In this document: piece by piece, positions 17,260 through 25,376 of the stretch
Numbering within the stretch: the stretch's first letter is position 1
How the letters are laid out: each line of letters begins with the position of its first letter
Assembly: GCF_003315035.1 (NCBI RefSeq)
Contig: NZ_QNRE01000019.1
Coordinates: 1 to 64,000, forward strand
Origin: Nocardia puris
GTDB taxonomy: Bacteria; Actinomycetota; Actinomycetes; Mycobacteriales; Mycobacteriaceae
Reading direction: 5' to 3'
Length of the DNA stretch: 64,000 nucleotides
The notes under the pieces: generated by a model
What the model was told of the DNA's origin: nothing
The model's input: only the letters and a program-made list of their open reading frames with translations
Databases searched by the model: none
Program-made: the position numbers and the translations under genes

Positions 17260-17976
17260 TCAGCGGATCGCGGCGAGGTGGCGGAGGTGGGTCGTCAGGG
17301 AGGTGTCGGTGACCGGGGCCAGGGTGAGGTGGGTGGCGGTGGTGAGCAGGTAGCGTCCATCGCCGGTGAAGTCGAGCCAGGTGCGGTGGCGGGTCGGCGG
17401 CGACATCGGGTCTTCCGGGGAGACGGTGACGGTGATGAAGCCGCGCGCGTCGATGGGGCGGTGCAGGGTTTCGCGGAAGACGGCGGCGCGGTCGGCGGCT
17501 TCGGTGCGGTCCCAGCGGTTCGGGTCGTCGTAGAGCACGGCCTCGCGCGGTTCGCGCATGGTGGCCAGGCGTCCGGGCGGCGTGTGCCCCATCGCGTCCA
17601 CCAGGTGCCGTGGCACGGTGCGCGCGTGGCAGGCGATGACGGTGACGTCGCACGGCCCGGCGATCAGCACCGTCCCCCACACCAGATGCGCCGCCCCGAA
17701 CGCGAGGATCGGTTCCTCGGCGCGCCCGTCGGCGCCGTAGCGGTCGCCCGAGACGGTGATGGTGGTGACGTCCGAGCGCGCGCACAGGGTGAGCGCGCCG
17801 GTGAGGTCGGGATCGACGTTGCGGGGGAAGCGTTCGGCGAGATCGAGCTTCTCCCGGTCGTTCTCGCTGCGCACGGTGCCGCGATGGGCCATGTTGATCG
17901 GATACGGGCGGCGGTCGCGGCCGGTCTCCACCGACCACACGTAGGTGAACTCGTCGGGAGTGAACACCCATCTCAC
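17260..17976 (-). CDS. ESX secretion-associated protein, EspG family
   Basis: A 238-residue protein beginning VRWVFTPDEFTYVWSVETGR, the conserved EspG N-terminus, then a beta-rich core and a C-terminal segment ending TSLTTHLRHL. EspG proteins are cytoplasmic chaperones that bind PE/PPE-type substrates and hand them to the ESX (type VII) machinery. The GTG at 17976 overlaps the stop of the upstream gene by four bases. Together with two upstream small genes it forms a coupled trio; no ESX core genes (EccA-E) are in the window, so the secretion machine must be encoded elsewhere. Confidence 0.8.
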   Translation of the reverse strand: MRWVFTPDEFTYVWSVETGRDRRPYPINMAHRGTVRSENDREKLDLAERFPRNVDPDLTGALTLCARSDVTTITVSGDRYGADGRAEEPILAFGAAHLVWGTVLIAGPCDVTVIACHARTVPRHLVDAMGHTPPGRLATMREPREAVLYDDPNRWDRTEAADRAAVFRETLHRPIDARGFITVTVSPEDPMSPPTRHRTWLDFTGDGRYLLTTATHLTLAPVTDTSLTTHLRHLAAIR

Positions 17977-18548
17977 GGCGCGTCCTCCCCTCCCGGGCCG
18001 GGCCCGCCGAACGAGGGAACGGCGTCGCCGGAGGCCACCAGGGTCGTGTTGTAGTGAAAGGTCAAGGTGTCCTGGGCGGCGGCCAGGGCTTCGGCGGCGG
18101 CGATGTCGTACGCCATCTTGCGCGGCCCGCCGTCCACCGCCTCCACCACCGGATCCGGGTGCGGCGTATACGGTTCCGGCGGCGGCGGGATCGCGTCCCG
18201 GATCGCCTGCGCGGCCGCCGAATTCGCCTCCATCCGCCGGTACATATCGGCGCACACGTCGCGCACGGCGGCGCCTAGCAGGATGAACTGCTCGGTGGAG
18301 GCGCGCGCCGCGTCGGCGGCCTGTCCCTGCCAGTCGGCCAGCTCCTGGTGCACGGCCGCGGCGAAGGCGCCGAACAATTCGTCGAGTTCGTCGGCCCCGG
18401 CCTCCCAGCCGTCGGCCAGGCGGCCGAGTTCGACCGGGCGCAGCGCCTCGTGCACCAGCTCCCAGATCTCGCGGTGGGTGTAGGCGTCGAAGGACTCCCG
18501 GTCGGTGACGTACGGCGGGTCGGTCGCCGCGTCCGCGCCGTGGTTCAC
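17973..18548 (-). CDS. PPE/WXG-like ESX-associated helical protein
   Basis: A 191-residue helical protein. Residues about 20-115 look like the helical hairpin of PPE or WXG-type secreted proteins, including HREIWELVHEALRPVELG, then LADWQGQAADAARAS with a WxG turn. The C-terminal tail is Pro- and Gly-rich. It is likely a substrate or partner of the EspG protein encoded next, whose start overlaps this stop. The GTG at 18548 overlaps the preceding gene's stop, so translation of all three is coupled. Confidence 0.7.
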   Translation of the reverse strand: MNHGADAATDPPYVTDRESFDAYTHREIWELVHEALRPVELGRLADGWEAGADELDELFGAFAAAVHQELADWQGQAADAARASTEQFILLGAAVRDVCADMYRRMEANSAAAQAIRDAIPPPPEPYTPHPDPVVEAVDGGPRKMAYDIAAAEALAAAQDTLTFHYNTTLVASGDAVPSFGGPGPGGEDAP

Positions 18549-18925
18549 GCGCCGCCGTCCAGACGGTCGGCGGCCAGGTCGAGGGCGGCCCTGTTGGCGG
18601 CGTCGGCCTCGGCGACCAGGCGCCCGGCGGCGAGGAATCCGGCCTTGTAGCGCAGCGCGGCCTCCCGCAGGTCGGCCACGACCTCGGTGAACTGCGTGCC
18701 CTTCCCGGCGAACCCCTTGGTGAGCGCCACGCCCGAGGGCAGCTCCGGGAATCCGGTCACGTGGGCGAGTCCGGCGCTGGAGTTCCGCAGCGCGCCGAGT
18801 CCGTCGATCAGCGCGTCGCACGCGGCCGCCAGCCGTTGCGCGGTCTGCTCCGGCATCCGGAAATCCCCGGCCGCGGCGGCGTCGTAGAGACCGCTCCCGG
18901 CGTCGCGCGCCTGATCAGGTCGCAC
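18545..18925 (-). CDS. small ESX-associated helical protein
   Basis: A 126-residue protein, mainly alpha-helical, with FRMPEQTAQRLAAACDALID and a central TGFPELPSGVALTKGF turn before a second long helix pair. This layout is typical of small proteins encoded with EspG and PPE-like proteins in Nocardia. GTG 18925 follows GAGGGGGTGGATCC, a good ribosome-binding site; it is the first gene of the trio. A role as a WXG100-like partner is inferred from size, helical pattern and neighbours. Confidence 0.7.
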   Translation of the reverse strand: MRPDQARDAGSGLYDAAAAGDFRMPEQTAQRLAAACDALIDGLGALRNSSAGLAHVTGFPELPSGVALTKGFAGKGTQFTEVVADLREAALRYKAGFLAAGRLVAEADAANRAALDLAADRLDGGA

Positions 18926-19387
18926 GGATCCACCCCCTCGCTCTCGATCGGCGCCACGGTCGTAGAGCAAGGCAGCCTATCAGCGCCGGTGCGCGCGGGG
19001 GCAGGGCCGCGGGGCGGTGTTCGTACATCTCACAAATCGCCGCCGGGCGCGCACGCCGGGAACCATCCTGACCAGTCGGTTCAGCACACCTTCGGCAGCC
19101 CCGAAAGCTAATGTTCAGCTAATGAAAAGTGGGGTGTAACACTTCGGCCCGGACGGCGATGTCATACCCGATCGCCATTCGCGAGGCAGCGAAAACTCGT
19201 TGTAAAACGCCGTTTTTCGCCGCCGGGTGGCTTGCTAGGATCCTTTTTGCCGGACGGGGGTATCTGGAAAGGGGGCGGTGAGCGTGCGCCGAGCGTGGTG
19301 GGCACAACCGCATAGCAGTAACGAACGGGGTGAGACCGGCATCTGTGCGCGCACAGGCCACCCGGGTACCGACCTGACCAGCGGCCG
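18926..19387. promoter_or_regulatory. divergent promoter region between ESX trio and GGDEF gene
   Basis: A 462-base gene-free stretch between two divergent genes. It includes an AT-richer part near 19,090-19,140 (GCTAATGTTCAGCTAATG, with GCTAATG twice 11 bases apart) that could be a promoter or a regulator site. I see no RNA gene. Confidence 0.4.
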
Positions 19388-20353
19388 GTGATCGACATGG
19401 CGACCGATCCCGAACCGCGGGTGCGCGAGATGTGTCGCGACTGGGCGCGCGCCGTGTGCGCCGAACCGGGCTCGCACACGACGCCCGCGCAGCTGGAACC
19501 TGTTCTCATCGAGCTGGTGCAGCGGCTGCTGTATCTGGCCAAGCACGAGCCCTTCCCGGTGCCCGAGGCGCGGATGCTGGGCGCTCGCCTGGCCGACCCG
19601 CCGTTCGAGCGAACCCGGATGCTGGCCCAGGCGAGCCGCTGGCTACTCGGATTCCCCTCCGGGCGTCCCGGCTCGCTGGTGGCCACGCGCTGGCCGTTCG
19701 TGGCCAGCCAGGCCATCGACAGCTACGCCCAGGCCCTCCAGGAGCGCGCGCTGGCACAGCAGGAGCAGAACCTCTCGGCGAAGGTGTCGCTGCGCGTGCA
19801 GGAGATCGCCGCGCTCCAGCACCGGCTGCGCCACGAGGCCACCCACGACGCGCTCACCGATCTGGCCAACCGCACCCTGCTGCAGGACCGGGTGCGCCGC
19901 ATGGCGACCGATCCCACCAGCTGCGTCGGCCTGCTGCTCATCGACCTGGACCGCTTCAAGCAGATCAACGACGGCTACGGCCACGCCGTCGGCGACGAGG
20001 TCCTCGTGGAGCTGGCCAACCGCCTGCGCGAGGTGTGCCCGCCCGACACGGTCATCTGCCGGTACGGCGGCGACGAATTCGTCGTCGCGCTGAACCGGGA
20101 CGGCCAGACATTGACCGATATCGCCAATCGCATCGTGGTCGCGCTGCGCGATCCGGTGTGGACGGCGGCGGGCCCGGTGCCGGTGTCGGCGAGCGTGGGC
20201 ACGGCCTTCAACCCGCCCGGCGCGCCGTGTGACTTCATCGATCTGCTGCGCCGCGCCGACCGGGCCATGTACACCGCGAAGACCGCTGGTGGGCGCCGTT
20301 TCCACTATTCCGACACCGACGAACCGGAGATCGGCGCGGCCGTCGCGGGCTGA
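19388..20353 (+). CDS. GGDEF-domain diguanylate cyclase
   Basis: About 321 residues. The N-terminal 150 residues are helical, with no membrane span; a coiled-coil linker (QNLSAKVSLRVQEIAALQ) leads to a GGDEF domain with DALTDLANRTLL, LLLIDLDRFKQIND, YGHAVGDEVL and the active-site YGGDEFVV intact. It should make cyclic-di-GMP from two GTP. The RxxD inhibitory site expected five residues before GGDEF is absent (that segment reads CPPDTVICR), so product inhibition is probably lost. Start: GTG 19388 or ATG 19397, both without a clear ribosome-binding site. Convergent with nei2 and separated from it by a perfect palindrome. Confidence 0.87.
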   Translation: MIDMATDPEPRVREMCRDWARAVCAEPGSHTTPAQLEPVLIELVQRLLYLAKHEPFPVPEARMLGARLADPPFERTRMLAQASRWLLGFPSGRPGSLVATRWPFVASQAIDSYAQALQERALAQQEQNLSAKVSLRVQEIAALQHRLRHEATHDALTDLANRTLLQDRVRRMATDPTSCVGLLLIDLDRFKQINDGYGHAVGDEVLVELANRLREVCPPDTVICRYGGDEFVVALNRDGQTLTDIANRIVVALRDPVWTAAGPVPVSASVGTAFNPPGAPCDFIDLLRRADRAMYTAKTAGGRRFHYSDTDEPEIGAAVAG

Positions 20354-20359
20354 CGAGGG

Positions 20360-20381
20360 GGCCGCGCGCCGGCGCGCGGCC
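20360..20381. terminator. bidirectional terminator hairpin
   Basis: A perfect 22-base GC palindrome (11-base half GGCCGCGCGCC) sits in the 28 bases between the stop codons of the convergent GGDEF and nei2 genes. It should end transcription from both sides. Confidence 0.7.
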
Positions 20382-21182
20382 TCATTTCGGCTGGCAGGTC
20401 GGGCACCAGAAGAGATTGCGGCCGTCCAGCACCGCGTGGGCAACCGGTGACGCACACACCCGGCATCCGGCGCCGGGTCTGCGGTAGACGTAGGTGCGCG
20501 GGCGATCGGGGGCGTAGGACGGCTCGCCGTGATCGTGTTCGGGCCGCACCACGTGCATCCGCCCCGTCGCGACACCCACCGGCATCAGCTCGACCAGATC
20601 GTCCCAGAGCGCGGCCCACTCGTCGACGCCGAGTTCCACGCCGGGACGGTAGGGCGAGATGCCGTGCCGGAACAGCACTTCGGCGCGGTAGACGTTGCCG
20701 ACGCCGGCGAGCACGCTCTGGTCCATCAGCAGCGCGCCGATCGGCCTGCGGGAACGGGTGATCCGCCGCCACGCCCGCTCCGGCTCGGCGTCGGGGCGCA
20801 GCGGATCGGGTCCGAGGCGCTGGGTGAGCGCGTCCACTTCCGGCGGCAGCAGTATCTCGCAGGCGGCCGGTCCGCGCAGGTCGGTGCCGAAACCGGACGA
20901 GCCGGCCATCCGCATCCGCACCTGGCCGACCGGCTCCCCCATCGGCAGCTCGGCGTCGTAGAACTTGCCGTACAGACCCAGGTGCACGTGCACCGTGAGC
21001 CCGGATTCGTAGTGGTGCAGCAGGTGTTTCCCGTAGGCCTCGGCCCGCTCGAGCCGTTGACCGTCGACGCGCGCGGCGTCGGCGGCGAACCGGCCCTGCG
21101 GACTCGACACCCGCACCACGCCGCCCGCGAACCGCCGGTGATGCCGGTCCGCGAGGCGGTGCAGCGTGTGCCCCTCCGGCAC
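20382..21182 (-). CDS. nei2: Fpg/Nei-family DNA glycosylase/AP lyase (Nei2)
   Basis: A 266-residue base-excision repair enzyme. It starts MPEGHTLHRLA (after Met removal the Pro is the catalytic nucleophile, with Glu next to it), has the family SVLAGVGNVYRAEVLF helix-two-turn-helix segment, and ends in a CxxC...CxxC zinc finger (GCRVCASP and FWCPTCQ). It cuts oxidised pyrimidines out of DNA. It lies nine bases downstream of rpiB in the same direction, as in mycobacteria (Rv2464c-Rv2465c order). Confidence 0.93.
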   Translation of the reverse strand: MPEGHTLHRLADRHHRRFAGGVVRVSSPQGRFAADAARVDGQRLERAEAYGKHLLHHYESGLTVHVHLGLYGKFYDAELPMGEPVGQVRMRMAGSSGFGTDLRGPAACEILLPPEVDALTQRLGPDPLRPDAEPERAWRRITRSRRPIGALLMDQSVLAGVGNVYRAEVLFRHGISPYRPGVELGVDEWAALWDDLVELMPVGVATGRMHVVRPEHDHGEPSYAPDRPRTYVYRRPGAGCRVCASPVAHAVLDGRNLFWCPTCQPK

Positions 21183-21191
21183 GAGACGAAC

Positions 21192-21665
21192 TCAGTACGC
21201 GGGAACGGCGGGCGCTTCCCCGGACTTCTCGTACTCGGCCAGGATATCGATGCGGCGCTGGTGGCGCTCCTCACCCGACCAGGGCGTGCTCACGAACGCG
21301 TCGACGATGGCCAGCGCCTCCTCGGTGGAGTGCATACGGCCGCCGATGCCGATGAGCTGCGCGTTATTGTGCTCGCGGGCCAGCTTGGCGGTCTCCACGC
21401 TCCAGGCCAGCGCGCAGCGGGCGCCGGGCACCTTGTTCGCGGCGATCTGCTCGCCGTTGCCGCTGCCGCCGAACACCAGGCCGAGGCTGCCCGGATCGGC
21501 GACCGTGCGGCGGGCCGCCTCGATGCAGAACGCGGGGTAGTCGTCGAGTGCGTCGTATTCGAGGGCGCCGCAGTCGACGACCTCGTGCCCCGCCTGCTCG
21601 AGGTGGGCCTTGACGTGATTCTTCAGTTCGAAACCGGCATGGTCGGCACCCAGGTATACGCGCAT
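21192..21665 (-). CDS. rpiB: ribose-5-phosphate isomerase B
   Basis: A 157-residue RpiB/LacAB-fold isomerase. It starts MRVYLGADHAGFELK, with the phosphate-binding GADHAG motif, GLVFGGSGNGEQIAANK around the actinobacterial active-site loop, and the conserved REHNNAQLIGIGGRM segment. It interconverts ribose-5-phosphate and ribulose-5-phosphate in the pentose-phosphate pathway. Mycobacterial-type enzymes lack the Cys base used in E. coli and use a Glu; GNGE fits that type. Full length, clear ATG, cotranscribed with nei2. Confidence 0.95.
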   Translation of the reverse strand: MRVYLGADHAGFELKNHVKAHLEQAGHEVVDCGALEYDALDDYPAFCIEAARRTVADPGSLGLVFGGSGNGEQIAANKVPGARCALAWSVETAKLAREHNNAQLIGIGGRMHSTEEALAIVDAFVSTPWSGEERHQRRIDILAEYEKSGEAPAVPAY

Positions 21666-21779
21666 GGCTGCGATTGTGTCAGGCCCGTCCGGGCCGGTTC
21701 CGCGCGGGATCGTCCCCCTCGGGCGGGTCGCGCGCCGACGCGCCGACCGGCACGGCCGGCGATGAATAGAGTGCACATC

Positions 21780-22838
21780 ATGCAGCCGCACGAACCGAAT
21801 CCGCCGGGCCCGCAAGACCGGCCCGCGGACCAGTACGCGCCGCCGACCGGGTGGGAAGTCCAGCAACCGCCGTATCCGACCGCGCACACCGGCGGGTACC
21901 CGACCTACGGCGCGCCCCCGCCGCCGACGCCGCATCGGATGCCGCGCGGGCTCTCCCCGTTCGGCATGCCCGCCCGGCACAGCTGGGAGATCCCGCTGCT
22001 GGTGGCGGTCGTGGTGCTCACCGCGATCGCGTATCTGATCGCGGTGCTCGTGCTGATCGGCGCGCTGCTCGACGGCGCCGCGCCGAGCGATCTCGTCCTG
22101 CTGCTGGCGCTCGCGCCGGTGATCGTGTGGGCCGCGCGCGGTATGAATTTCGCGACGCAGCGGGTGAACGGCGTGAAGATGTCGCCGACGCAGTTCCCGG
22201 AGGGGTACCGGATGGTGGCCGAGGCGGCGGCCAGGTTCGGAATGGCCAAGGCGCCCGACGCCTACGTGGTGCTCGGCAACGGCCAGATCAACGCGTTCGC
22301 CTCCGGCCACGGCTTCCGCCGGTTCGTGGTGGTGTACAGCGACCTGTTCGAAATCGGCGGTCAGGCCCGCGAACCCGACGCGCTCGCCTTCATCATCGGC
22401 CACGAGGTCGGCCACATCGCCGCGGGCCACACCTCCTATTGGCGCCAGCTCGGCATGTTCCTGGTGCCGTTCCTGCCCATCCTGGGCAATTCGCTGATCC
22501 GCTCCCAGGAGTACACGGCCGACAACCACGGCTACTGCAACCGGCACACCGGCGCGGCCGCCGCGATGGGCACGCTCGCGGCGGGCAAGTACATGAACAC
22601 CCTGGTCGGGTTCGACGAGATGGCCGACCGCGCCGCCACCGAGAAGGGCGGATTCGTCTGGCTGGTCAACGCCATGTCCACCCACCCGGTGCTGACCTGG
22701 CGGATGTGGGCGCTGCGCGACCGCAGCAGGCACGGCAAGATGTTCTGGCGGCCGAGCCCGCGCCCCGGTTTCGGCGGCCCGCCGCCGCCCGCGCCCTACG
22801 GCGAGGTGCCGAGCCTGCCGCCGAAACCGGTGCCGTAG
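21780..22838 (+). CDS. M48-family membrane zinc metalloprotease
   Basis: A 352-residue protein. The N-terminal 65 residues are Pro/Tyr-rich and cytoplasmic; two transmembrane helices follow (about 70-95 and 103-120). The catalytic part has the zinc motif IIGHEVGHIAAGH (HExxH) and the third ligand in RSQEYTADNHGY. A further hydrophobic segment lies between them (QLGMFLVPFLPILG). This layout is typical of HtpX/M48B-like proteases, which cut damaged membrane proteins. The ATG at 21780 is preferred; another at 21762 adds six residues. Confidence 0.85.
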   Translation: MQPHEPNPPGPQDRPADQYAPPTGWEVQQPPYPTAHTGGYPTYGAPPPPTPHRMPRGLSPFGMPARHSWEIPLLVAVVVLTAIAYLIAVLVLIGALLDGAAPSDLVLLLALAPVIVWAARGMNFATQRVNGVKMSPTQFPEGYRMVAEAAARFGMAKAPDAYVVLGNGQINAFASGHGFRRFVVVYSDLFEIGGQAREPDALAFIIGHEVGHIAAGHTSYWRQLGMFLVPFLPILGNSLIRSQEYTADNHGYCNRHTGAAAAMGTLAAGKYMNTLVGFDEMADRAATEKGGFVWLVNAMSTHPVLTWRMWALRDRSRHGKMFWRPSPRPGFGGPPPPAPYGEVPSLPPKPVP

Positions 22839-22842
22839 CGGC

Positions 22843-23484
22843 TCAGTCGAAGGCCGGTTCCTCGTGCCTGGTGCGCTTGAGCTCGAAGAAGTGCGGGTAG
22901 GAGGCGAGCGCGACGACGCCGTCCCACACCTTGCCCGCGTCCTCGCCGCGCGGGATGCGGGACAGGACCGGACCGAAGAACGCGACGCCGTTGACGTGGA
23001 TGGTCGGGGTGCCGACGTCGTCGCCGACCTTGTCCATGCCCGCGTGGTGGCTCTTGCGCAGCGCCTCGTCGTAGTCGGTGCTGTCGGCGGCCAGCGCCAG
23101 TTCGGCGGGCAGCCCCACCTCGGCGAGCGCGTCGGCGATCACCTGCTTGCGCTGTTCGGCGGTGGTCGGACGGCCGTAGGCGGTGTTGCCGTCGTGGAAA
23201 CGGGTGCCGAGGGCGGTGTAGAGCGGGGCGAGCACCTTCTCCCCGTGCTGCTGTTCGGCGGCGATGGCCACGCGCACCGGACCCCACGCGGTCTCGAGCA
23301 GTTCGCGGTACTCGGCGGGCAGGTCGCGTCCCTCGTTGAGCACCGCGAGGCTCATGACGTGGAAGCGCACTTCGATATCGCGGACCTTCTCGACCTCCAG
23401 AATCCAGCGGGAGGTGATCCAGCACCACGGGCACAGCGGGTCGAACCAGAATTCGGCGACATCCTTCTCAACCGTGTCGGTCAC
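22843..23484 (-). CDS. DsbA-family mycothiol-dependent nitroreductase (Rv2466c-like)
   Basis: A 213-residue thioredoxin-fold protein. The N-terminal FWFDPLCPWCWITSRWILEV holds the CPWC active site and matches the mycobacterial Rv2466c family almost word for word; the cis-Pro loop appears as GTPTIHVNGVAFFGP. Rv2466c uses mycothiol to reduce nitro-compounds and helps in oxidative stress. GTG 23484 has AGAGGA six bases upstream. It sits between the M48 protease (convergent, four bases apart) and a divergent FAD reductase. Confidence 0.9.
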   Translation of the reverse strand: MTDTVEKDVAEFWFDPLCPWCWITSRWILEVEKVRDIEVRFHVMSLAVLNEGRDLPAEYRELLETAWGPVRVAIAAEQQHGEKVLAPLYTALGTRFHDGNTAYGRPTTAEQRKQVIADALAEVGLPAELALAADSTDYDEALRKSHHAGMDKVGDDVGTPTIHVNGVAFFGPVLSRIPRGEDAGKVWDGVVALASYPHFFELKRTRHEEPAFD

Positions 23485-23653
23485 GGGTGGTCCTCTCGAT
23501 CGCATGCTCGAATACGCGACGCCCCGGCGCCGCTACTCCGAACCAACCACGGCGCCGCGCGATTCGTTCCCGGGCGGCGTCGCGATATCGCGTTGCCGGT
23601 GTCCGCGTGACAGTAGGCTCGAGGACACGAGTTCCCCCCGAGAGGAGTCCACG

Positions 23654-24874
23654 ATGACCTCGGATCGGCATTTCGTGATCGTCGGCGGCGGCCTGGCCGG
23701 CGCCAAAGTGGCCGAAGCGCTGCGCGACAACGATTTCGACGGCAAGGTCACCCTGATCGGCGCCGAGGAACATCTGCCCTACGAGCGACCACCGCTGTCC
23801 AAGGAGCATCTACTCGGCAAGAAGGGCCTCGCCGAATTCACCGTCGACGCCGCGCAGTGGTACCGCGACCACCACGTCGAACTGCTGCTCGGCACCACCG
23901 TCATGGCGATCGACGCGGGCGCGAAAACCGTCACGCTGCCCGACGATTCGACCCTCACCTACGACAAGCTGGCTCTGGCCACCGGCTCCACCCCGCGCAC
24001 GCTGCCCCTGCCGGGCGCCGACGCGGCGAACGTCTACACGCTGCGCACCATCGACGACTCGGACACGCTGATCGAACTGTTCGCCCAGGACCGGCGGCTG
24101 GCGATCATCGGGGCGGGCTGGATCGGGCTGGAGGTCGCGGCCGCGGCCCGCACCAAGGGCGTCACGGTGAGCGTGATCGAGTCCGCGGAGCAGCCCTTGC
24201 TCGGCGCGCTCGGCCCCGAGATGGGTGCGGTGTTCGCCGACCTGCACCGCGCGCACGGCGTGGATCTGCGGCTGGGCGCAAGCGTCGAGGAGATCGTCAC
24301 CCGCGAGGGCGTCGCCACCGGCGTACGCCTGGGCGACGGGACCGAGGTGCCCGCCGACGCGGTGCTCGTCGCGGTGGGCGCGGCCCCCAACACCGGGCTG
24401 GCCGAGGCCGCCGGGCTCGCCGTCGACAACGGTGTGCTGGTGGACGCGAGCCTGGTCACCAGCGATCCCGACATCGTCGCGGTCGGCGATATCGCGGCCG
24501 AGGAACACCCGCACTACGGTCGCCGGATCCGGGTCGAGCACTGGGCGAACGCGCTGAACCAGCCCGCCGTGGCGGCGGCCACCCTGCTCGGCAAACCCGC
24601 CACCTACGATCGACTGCCCTACTTCTTCACCGACCAGTACGACCTCGGGATGGAGTACACCGGCTACGCCGCACCCGGCGCCTACGAGCGCGTGGTGATC
24701 CGCGGGGATCTGGACGCGCGCGAGTTCGTGGCGTTCTGGCTGGATGCGCGGAATCGCGTGCTGGCGGGGATGAACGTCAACGTGTGGGACGTGACCGACC
24801 GGATCAAGGAGCTCATCACCGCGGGCGAACCGGTCGATCCCGATCGGCTGGCCGACCCCTCGACGCCCCTGTGA
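23654..24874 (+). CDS. FAD-dependent ferredoxin/rubredoxin-type reductase
   Basis: A 406-residue flavoprotein. FAD site FVIVGGGLAGAKVAEALR at the start, PPLSKEHL flavin-contact loop, a second Rossmann motif LAIIGAGWIGLEVAAAA for NAD(P)H, and the C-terminal IVAVGDIAA FAD-binding motif followed by VEHWANALNQ and a reductase C-terminal domain. It is of the type that passes electrons from NAD(P)H to small ferredoxins feeding cytochromes P450 or oxygenases. No partner ferredoxin is adjacent. The ATG has GAGGAG eight bases upstream. Confidence 0.9.
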   Translation: MTSDRHFVIVGGGLAGAKVAEALRDNDFDGKVTLIGAEEHLPYERPPLSKEHLLGKKGLAEFTVDAAQWYRDHHVELLLGTTVMAIDAGAKTVTLPDDSTLTYDKLALATGSTPRTLPLPGADAANVYTLRTIDDSDTLIELFAQDRRLAIIGAGWIGLEVAAAARTKGVTVSVIESAEQPLLGALGPEMGAVFADLHRAHGVDLRLGASVEEIVTREGVATGVRLGDGTEVPADAVLVAVGAAPNTGLAEAAGLAVDNGVLVDASLVTSDPDIVAVGDIAAEEHPHYGRRIRVEHWANALNQPAVAAATLLGKPATYDRLPYFFTDQYDLGMEYTGYAAPGAYERVVIRGDLDAREFVAFWLDARNRVLAGMNVNVWDVTDRIKELITAGEPVDPDRLADPSTPL

Positions 24875-24980
24875 GAACCGGCCGGAAGAATTCCCGAGCG
24901 GATACGTCGAAACCCGCTGTCCCGCGCCGACCTTCTCATGAGAGCGCCACCGGGGCGCGTCGACCGGCAAGGAGCCGACC

Positions 24981-25376
24981 GTGAAATACATGCTGATCAA
25001 GTCATACGGACCCCCCGCCAACTGCGACATCCCGATCTCGGAGTGGGCGCCCGAGGACATCGCGGCCCACATCGATTTCCAGCGCGCCCTCGGCGAGGAA
25101 CTGGCCAAGTCCGGTGAGCTGGTGGACGGGCAGGGGCTGGCCGGTCCCGACGAGGCGCGCATCGTCAGTTCCGATGGGCGCTCCGCGCCGGTGGTGACCG
25201 ACGGCCCTTTCCCTGAGACGAAGGAATTCCTGGCGGGGTACTGGATCGTCGATGTGGACAGCCCCGAGCGCGCGGTGGAGATCGCCGCGAAGGCGTCGGC
25301 GGCGCCGGGCCCCGGCGGAAAGCCGATCGGCGAGCACATCGAGGTCCGCGCGGTGATGAGCGCACCGCCGCGGTGA
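24981..25376 (+). CDS. YCII/DGPF-domain protein
   Basis: A 131-residue YCII-like ferredoxin-fold protein, starting MKYMLIKSYG and carrying the DGPF signature (VTDGPFPETKEFLAGYW). DGPF proteins are typically encoded with ECF42 sigma factors, and that is the arrangement here: its TGA stop overlaps the GTG start of the sigma gene. A role as partner of the sigma factor is suspected in the family, but its biochemistry is not known. Confidence 0.88.
   Translation: MKYMLIKSYGPPANCDIPISEWAPEDIAAHIDFQRALGEELAKSGELVDGQGLAGPDEARIVSSDGRSAPVVTDGPFPETKEFLAGYWIVDVDSPERAVEIAAKASAAPGPGGKPIGEHIEVRAVMSAPPR

Noticed and set aside
20529..21779. Forward open frame running into the M48 protease
   Set aside because: The part before 21,780 is antisense to nei2 and rpiB; the protease proper starts at the ATG near 21,780.
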